From NCBI RefSeq assembly GCF_015082335.1, contig NZ_BLRL01000002.1, positions 472,569 through 536,568 on the forward strand: a DNA stretch of 64,000 nt, given 5' to 3'. Positions 59,066 through 64,000 of the stretch are shown one piece after another. Under the pieces are notes generated by a model that was given only the letters and a program-made list of their open reading frames with translations, ran no database searches and was not told where the DNA came from. Position numbers and translations under genes: made by a program. The DNA is from Moritella sp. F3 (GTDB lineage: Bacteria; Pseudomonadota; Gammaproteobacteria; Enterobacterales; Moritellaceae). The first letter of the stretch is position 1. Each line of letters begins with the position of its first letter.

Positions 59066-60754
59066 CTAGTTAGCAACACGCTTATATTCACGATATTCTG
59101 GTGACCAGAAATTCTTTTCAATATTTTTGCGGATCACTTCATCAGATGTTTGCAGCGCTACACCTTGTAGTTGTGCTGTTTTTGCTACCCAAAAAGCAAT
59201 CTCTTTACTCACTGAATGAATGTCTGTTAATGGCGGTAACAATGGCCCCTGCCCATCACGACCTAACGGTGAGCAATCTGCTAATGCACGACTTGCTGCC
59301 ATCAACATTGCGTTAGTAATACGCGTAGCTTCTGCCGCAAGTACACCTAAACCAATACCAGGGAAGATATAACTATTATTACACTGTGCGATAGTGATCA
59401 AATCATCACCATAACTTACAGGTGGGAACGGGCTACCAGTCGCAACAAGTGCGCGGCCTTCTGTCCAACGAATAATATCTTGTGGCGTTGCTTCTACACG
59501 TGAAGTAGGGTTACTCAGCGGAAATACAATCGGACGCTCAGTATTTGCCGCCATCGCTTTAATCACTTGTTCTGTGAATAAACCAGGCTGCCCTGATACA
59601 CCAATTAGAATAGATGGTTTTGCATGTACCATCACATCCAGTAATGAAATCACATCACTGTCAATATTCCACTCATCACGTAGGCCTTGGTGCTGTACTA
59701 GTTTCTGTTGGAAGTCTAATAAGTTTGGCATTTTGTCTGTTAGTACACCAAAACGGTCAACCATGAATACACGCGCACGTGCTTGGCTATCCGATAAACC
59801 TTCAGATTTCATTTGTGCAACAATTTGCTCGGCGATACCACAACCCGCAGAACCAGCACCTAAGAACGTAACTTTTTGTTCACTTAACTTAGTTTTTGCA
59901 GCGCGACAAGCAGCCATTAAGCTACCTAATGTAACAGCGGCTGTACCTTGAATATCATCATTGAAACAACAAATTTTATCTTTATAGCGTTGTAATAATG
60001 GCATTGCATTTTGTTGAGCGAAATCTTCAAACTGCAACAATACATTTGGCCAGCGACGTTTTACAGCGTCAATAAACAAATCTAAAAATTCATTATATTT
60101 GTCTTGGTCAATACGCGGCTTACGCCAGCCCATGTACATAGGATCTTGTAGCAGTTTCTCGTTATTGGTACCCACATCTAATACGATAGGTAAACAGTTC
60201 GCAGGGCTAATACCGCCACACGACGTATAAAGTGACAGTTTACCAATCGGGATACCCATACCACCGATACCTTGATCACCAAGACCAAGAATACGTTCAC
60301 CATCTGTTACTACGATCACTCTTACATTCTGCTTATTTACATTATGTAGAATGTCATCGATGTTTTCACGTTCAGGGTAAGAGATAAATAGACCGCGAGC
60401 ACGACGGTAAATATCTGAGAACTGCTGACAAGCAGCACCAACCGTAGGGGTATAAATAATTGGCATCATCTCTTCAAGATGATTATCCACTAAACGGTAA
60501 AACAAAGTTTCATTGGTATCTTGGATGTTACGTAAGTAAACGTGTTTATCCATCGCACTTTCAAAGCCACTGAATTGCTTGTAGGCACGTTCAGATTGTT
60601 CTTGGATAGATTCAACCATCGGCGGGATTAATCCCGTAAGGTTAAAACTTTGGCGCTCAATAGCACTAAAACCACTGCCTTTATTTAATAAAGGAGTTTC
60701 TAATAATGCAGAGCCAGCGTAGGGTAAATACAGAGGACGATTTGTTGTGCTCAT
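59066..60754 (-). CDS. maeA: NAD-dependent malic enzyme
   Basis: 562 residues (E. coli 565). It decarboxylates malate to pyruvate with NAD. Motifs: [62 protein letters not shown], the metal-site block [13 protein letters not shown] and [15 protein letters not shown], then the nucleotide loop [17 protein letters not shown]. Single gene with its own terminator. Confidence 0.95.
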   Translation of the reverse strand: MSTTNRPLYLPYAGSALLETPLLNKGSGFSAIERQSFNLTGLIPPMVESIQEQSERAYKQFSGFESAMDKHVYLRNIQDTNETLFYRLVDNHLEEMMPIIYTPTVGAACQQFSDIYRRARGLFISYPERENIDDILHNVNKQNVRVIVVTDGERILGLGDQGIGGMGIPIGKLSLYTSCGGISPANCLPIVLDVGTNNEKLLQDPMYMGWRKPRIDQDKYNEFLDLFIDAVKRRWPNVLLQFEDFAQQNAMPLLQRYKDKICCFNDDIQGTAAVTLGSLMAACRAAKTKLSEQKVTFLGAGSAGCGIAEQIVAQMKSEGLSDSQARARVFMVDRFGVLTDKMPNLLDFQQKLVQHQGLRDEWNIDSDVISLLDVMVHAKPSILIGVSGQPGLFTEQVIKAMAANTERPIVFPLSNPTSRVEATPQDIIRWTEGRALVATGSPFPPVSYGDDLITIAQCNNSYIFPGIGLGVLAAEATRITNAMLMAASRALADCSPLGRDGQGPLLPPLTDIHSVSKEIAFWVAKTAQLQGVALQTSDEVIRKNIEKNFWSPEYREYKRVAN

Positions 60755-60942
60755 TGATATCTCATATATATGAAAGAGTGCAGTATGCTACCAGACGTAA
60801 CTACTGGACGGGCTAAAATGACGAAGGAATATACTCGGCTAAGCTATCATAATCTAAAGAAAAAAACTAAAGATAACGATAATAGCTGAAAATATATTCC
60901 TTTTTACATATACAGAAAATCAGGCGTTTTGAGGCTGCTTAT

Positions 60943-61797
60943 TTAATTCAGATAATCTTGTTTTTGTACTGTATTTTGCAATAACTCAGGCTGAATTTTC
61001 TGTAAACTTAGATTAATAATTTGGCGGATCCGCTCTCTCGACATAGATAAACGTTCACCAATCACATGCAGTGTGAGTGGATCTTCTTCACCGAGTCCGA
61101 ATCTCAATTCAATGATTTTTCTATCTCGTTCCGATAAGTGCCCTAATACTTCACTTAAATAACATAAAGTATCGGCATCTTCGAGCTCATCGTTCGGTTT
61201 ACAGATAGAATAATCTTCTAACATGTCAACTAACGCAGTACTCGAGTCTCGATCTGTAACAATTGTTTTATCTAAACTCGCTTCATTGAAATAATAGGAT
61301 AACACTTCAGTAACTTGTTCGTACTGCATTTCCAAAAATTCTGCCAATGCCATCACATCATGAGTACACTGTAAGTCTAATTCTTGCTCACGTGCTGTTT
61401 TTAAAATGCGTTTATATACTTTGCCAATATGAATCGGCACGCGAATAGTACGTGACTGATTCATAATAAAGCGTTCGATATTATTTTTGATCCACCAAAC
61501 TGCATAGGTAGAAAAACGAAAACCTTTCGTCGCATCGAATTTCTCAACGGCATGAATTAATCCGGTATTCCCTTCCTGGATTATATCAACGAGCGGCAAA
61601 GAAGTGTGTTGGTAGCGTTTGGCGATATTAATCACTAAACGTAAGTTAGATTGGATCATACGCTTTCGTGCTTTCTCATCACCTTCATGGGATGCGATCG
61701 CTGTTTCATACTCTTCTTCTTTAGTTAATAACTTACTGCTTCGGTTTACTTGATACATGTATACGTCTAGTGCGTTGGACTCGTTAGATAATTCCAT
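60943..61797 (-). CDS. RpoS-like group 2 sigma factor, short form
   Basis: 284 residues from the ATG at 61797 (AGGAGA 8 nt upstream; the open frame starts 13 codons earlier). Region 1.2 (ALDVYMYQVNRSSKLLTKEEEYETA), region 2 (RMIQSNLRLVINIAKRY, FSTYAVWWIKNNIERFIMNQSRTIRVPIHI), region 3 and region 4 (SERDRKIIELRFGL, MSRERIRQIINLSLQKI) are all present. It is shorter than RpoS (about 330), mainly at the N-terminus, and lacks the nlpD neighbour of true rpoS, so it is probably an additional RpoS-type sigma like RpoQ of Aliivibrio. The function is not known. Confidence 0.82.
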   Translation of the reverse strand: MELSNESNALDVYMYQVNRSSKLLTKEEEYETAIASHEGDEKARKRMIQSNLRLVINIAKRYQHTSLPLVDIIQEGNTGLIHAVEKFDATKGFRFSTYAVWWIKNNIERFIMNQSRTIRVPIHIGKVYKRILKTAREQELDLQCTHDVMALAEFLEMQYEQVTEVLSYYFNEASLDKTIVTDRDSSTALVDMLEDYSICKPNDELEDADTLCYLSEVLGHLSERDRKIIELRFGLGEEDPLTLHVIGERLSMSRERIRQIINLSLQKIQPELLQNTVQKQDYLN

Positions 61798-62242
61798 TTT
61801 TCTATCTCCTAAGCGAGTCTCTCCATTCGAAACCACGCTTACAAATTAAACATACCTAGCAACAACAATAAAACTAACTAGAAACAAATTTTGATCAAAA
61901 TATAATTCAGTAGAAATAAGGTTAGTCGGGAATTCAATTTTGGAAAGGTCTTCATCACAAATTATTAAAAAAAACAGCAACATTCTTAGGTTAGTAATAA
62001 AAACAGATAAAACCAAGCAAGGTCAGACCAGTTAATATTATTTAACCACTATTTTTAAAAGTTTGTTTCAAATTTAAAATACTTAAAAAGAAAATTTAAC
62101 TACCAAAAGTTAGTTACTTATCAGAGAAAGCGGTCATTAAGAAGGGGGAAAATAATATAACGACAATATTACAATAGAGAGTAATTAAATAAAGGAAATG
62201 GCGACTTAACATCAATGTCGATTAAGCCACCAACAAAACTAC
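61798..62242. promoter_or_regulatory. AT-rich region upstream of the RpoS-like gene
   Basis: 445 bp with no gene seen, very AT-rich, between yciA and the sigma gene on the same strand. Presumably a long promoter or leader region for the sigma factor. No RNA gene or clear repeat recognised. Confidence 0.3.
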
Positions 62243-62695
62243 TTAGACTTCACACGTACGTTCAATACGACGTGATTTACCATTATCATCAATTGCAACA
62301 TAAGTGAATGTTGCTTCAGTAACGATATAACGGAAATTAAACTTCGGCGCATTAATCACAGGTTTAACCCAGATTTCTAGCTTAATCGTCATTGATGAAT
62401 TACCAATGCGTGAGCATGAACCATAACAGCAAACCACATCACCCACTGTGACCGGTTGGTGGAACGTCATGCCATCGACCGAAATAGTAGCAACCCTACC
62501 CTGGGCGATCTCTTTCGCTAAAATACCACCTGCAATATCCATTTGTGACATGATCCAGCCACCAAAAATATCGCCATTGGCATTGGTATCAGCAGGCATT
62601 GCTAACGTACGTAAAATCAAGCTGCCCGTTGGGATGCGAGATTTATCTGCTGACGTTTTCTGGTTATTTTCTACTGCTGTTGTTTTATCTGTCAT
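62243..62695 (-). CDS. yciA: Acyl-CoA thioesterase YciA
   Basis: 150 residues. Hot-dog-fold thioesterase that hydrolyses short and medium acyl-CoA. The family motif PADTNANGDIFGGWIMSQMDIAGGILAKE and VSVDGMTFHQPVTVGDVVCCYG are seen. The extra basic/Thr-rich N-terminus (about 1-20) is typical for the group. Single gene. Its homologue is a known attachment site for some CRISPR-linked Tn7-like elements, but no insertion is seen here. Confidence 0.94.
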   Translation of the reverse strand: MTDKTTAVENNQKTSADKSRIPTGSLILRTLAMPADTNANGDIFGGWIMSQMDIAGGILAKEIAQGRVATISVDGMTFHQPVTVGDVVCCYGSCSRIGNSSMTIKLEIWVKPVINAPKFNFRYIVTEATFTYVAIDDNGKSRRIERTCEV

Positions 62696-62769
62696 GCTAA
62701 CTCCGACATTACCTTATTTATTATAATTATAATTTATCTGCCTTATTTTACACAAAATAAGGCTTTATT

Positions 62770-63780
62770 TTACATCGTATGAAAATGCTTAATCTCTGCA
62801 ATTAATAAGTCGATTGCGTCGACTGTAATATCTTGGTGTACCACAAAGCGGATCGCGTTACTTGCACTAATAATGATGCCTTTAGTCCGTAAGTATGCTG
62901 CAAGTGCTTTACCATCTTTACCTGTGTATTGGGTAAAGATCATATTGGTTTGCACACTGTCTAAGTCGAAAGTGAATTCAGGTAACGTCAACAATTGCTG
63001 CGCTAAATACTGGGCATTGTCATGATCAACACTCAGTTTTTCAACCTGCTCATCAAGCGCTAAAATACCTGCAGCAGCTAAAATACCCGCTTGACGCATA
63101 CCGCCACCAAGCATTTTACGCCAGCGTCTAGCACTGCGAATTAATGCTTCACTACCCAGTAATAATGACCCTACTGGTGCAGCAAGTCCTTTCGATAAAC
63201 AAATCGATGCAGAATCAAAATATTGGGTGATTTCACTGGCATCCACATTCAATTTAACTGCGGCATTAAACACCCGCGCACCGTCAAGGTGAATACGTAA
63301 GCCATGCTCAAACGCCAATGCTTGCGCTTGTGCTAAATACTCAAGTGATAACACTTTTCCGCCAATGGTATTTTCTAATGACAGTAATTTAGTTTTGGCA
63401 TGGTGATCGTCATCAGGCTTAATGTTGTCACGGATAGCTTGTAGACAAATACTGCCGTCGGCTTCATTCGCAATAGGTTGTGGTTGTACGCTGCCAAGTA
63501 CTGCGGCACCGCCGCCTTCCCAACGATAGTTATGCGCATTTTGACCACAAATATATTCATCACCACGTTGGCAATGCGCCATAATAGCTAACAAATTAGC
63601 TTGTGTACCTGAAGAACAGAAAATAGCGGCATCGAATCCGTAACGTTCAGCGGCCATCGATTCCAATTTATTTACCGTTGGATCATCACCGTAAACATCA
63701 TCACCAACAACGGCGGTCGCCATCGCGTTACGCATTGCAGCTGTTGGTTGTGTGACAGTATCACTTCTAAAGTCAAACAT
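62770..63780 (-). CDS. ltaE: Low-specificity L-threonine aldolase
   Basis: 336 residues (E. coli 333). PLP enzyme that splits L-threonine and allo-threonine to glycine and acetaldehyde. The start FDFRSDTVTQPTAAMR, GDDVYGDDPTVNKLE, the HLDGARVFNAAV strand and the PLP lysine in ICLSKGLAAPVGSLLLG are typical. With kbl-tdh it gives a second threonine-to-glycine route. GAGAGG precedes the ATG. Confidence 0.96.
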   Translation of the reverse strand: MFDFRSDTVTQPTAAMRNAMATAVVGDDVYGDDPTVNKLESMAAERYGFDAAIFCSSGTQANLLAIMAHCQRGDEYICGQNAHNYRWEGGGAAVLGSVQPQPIANEADGSICLQAIRDNIKPDDDHHAKTKLLSLENTIGGKVLSLEYLAQAQALAFEHGLRIHLDGARVFNAAVKLNVDASEITQYFDSASICLSKGLAAPVGSLLLGSEALIRSARRWRKMLGGGMRQAGILAAAGILALDEQVEKLSVDHDNAQYLAQQLLTLPEFTFDLDSVQTNMIFTQYTGKDGKALAAYLRTKGIIISASNAIRFVVHQDITVDAIDLLIAEIKHFHTM

Positions 63781-64000
63781 TTGCCTCTCCCTTAAGCCGT
63801 TATCTATATATGAACATCTATACTTTCATATTTAACCGATGATTAATTTTTTAATCCGTTGCTATTTCGGTTTTCTAAATTGTAAATGAGTATAACATCC
63901 GAGTAACAAGTGTCAGGTTAATTTCGCATTTTGTTACTCATTGTTACGCATTTAAAAATACCCCAAAATACTGCGTTAAAATTAACCAATAAAAAAAGCA

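Noticed and set aside
62243..62695. yciA as the insertion site of the Tn7-like element
   Set aside because: yciA is a known site for some CRISPR-linked elements, but its surroundings here are normal core genes and it is more than 50 kb from tnsA.

Overview
The window reads as a chromosomal segment of a marine gammaproteobacterium of the Vibrio/Shewanella/Moritella type. The evidence is conserved gene orders known from that group: ubiI-ubiH...ygfB / zapA-ssrS-fau-rpiA-serA, epd-pgk-fbaA, thrL-thrA-thrB-thrC, purL/mltF-tadA, and a VolA-FadL pair. Moritella or a close relative fits best, but the genus cannot be fixed from this sequence alone.

Positions 1 to about 7,910 are an AT-rich accessory island. 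It starts inside tnsB (cut by the left edge, just at its second catalytic Asp). tnsA follows, overlapping tnsB by 8 bp, so this is the right-hand part of a Tn7-like transposon. Next come a divergent gene with a sigma-region-4-like C-terminus, then a tightly overlapping three-gene operon (calcineurin-like phosphoesterase, large P-loop ATPase, unknown 302-residue protein), and a divergent CinA/PncC-like gene. The operon looks like uncharacterised cargo, possibly anti-phage, and is the best candidate here for an undescribed system. The island ends next to the 3' end of gcvP. The orientation (tnsA side facing the gene's 3' end) and repeated TTTGTCTA motifs suggest that gcvP could be the attachment gene, as glmS is for Tn7.

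From 7,919 onward the window is core genome. 7.9-12.5 kb: glycine cleavage system (gcvP, gcvH, gcvT). 13-23 kb: ubiquinone hydroxylases ubiI and ubiH, a Sel1-repeat protein at the usual pepP position, ygfB, a LysR/EamA divergent pair, zapA, 6S RNA, fau, rpiA, serA. 23-27 kb: an NhaC-type antiporter, a small exported protein and a di-heme peroxidase. 27-30 kb: fbaA, pgk, epd. 30.5-36.7 kb: tesB and the thr operon with a readable leader peptide and attenuator. 36.8-46 kb: aceK, rraA, arcA, cheV and purL. 46-48.7 kb: mltF, a 48-residue basic ORF and tadA. 48.7-56.4 kb: a surface/secretion module with an M60 metalloprotease lipoprotein, a VolA-type lipase lipoprotein coupled to FadL, and a ToxR/ToxS-like membrane regulator pair. 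56.5-63.8 kb: tdh, kbl, maeA, a short RpoS-like sigma factor, yciA and ltaE.

Much of the window serves serine, glycine, threonine and one-carbon metabolism. ThrABC make threonine. Tdh-Kbl and LtaE break it down to glycine. GcvTHP cleave glycine to feed folate. SerA makes serine, and Fau recycles 5-formyl-folate. Many operons end in clear intrinsic terminators. No tRNA, rRNA or CRISPR array was seen.
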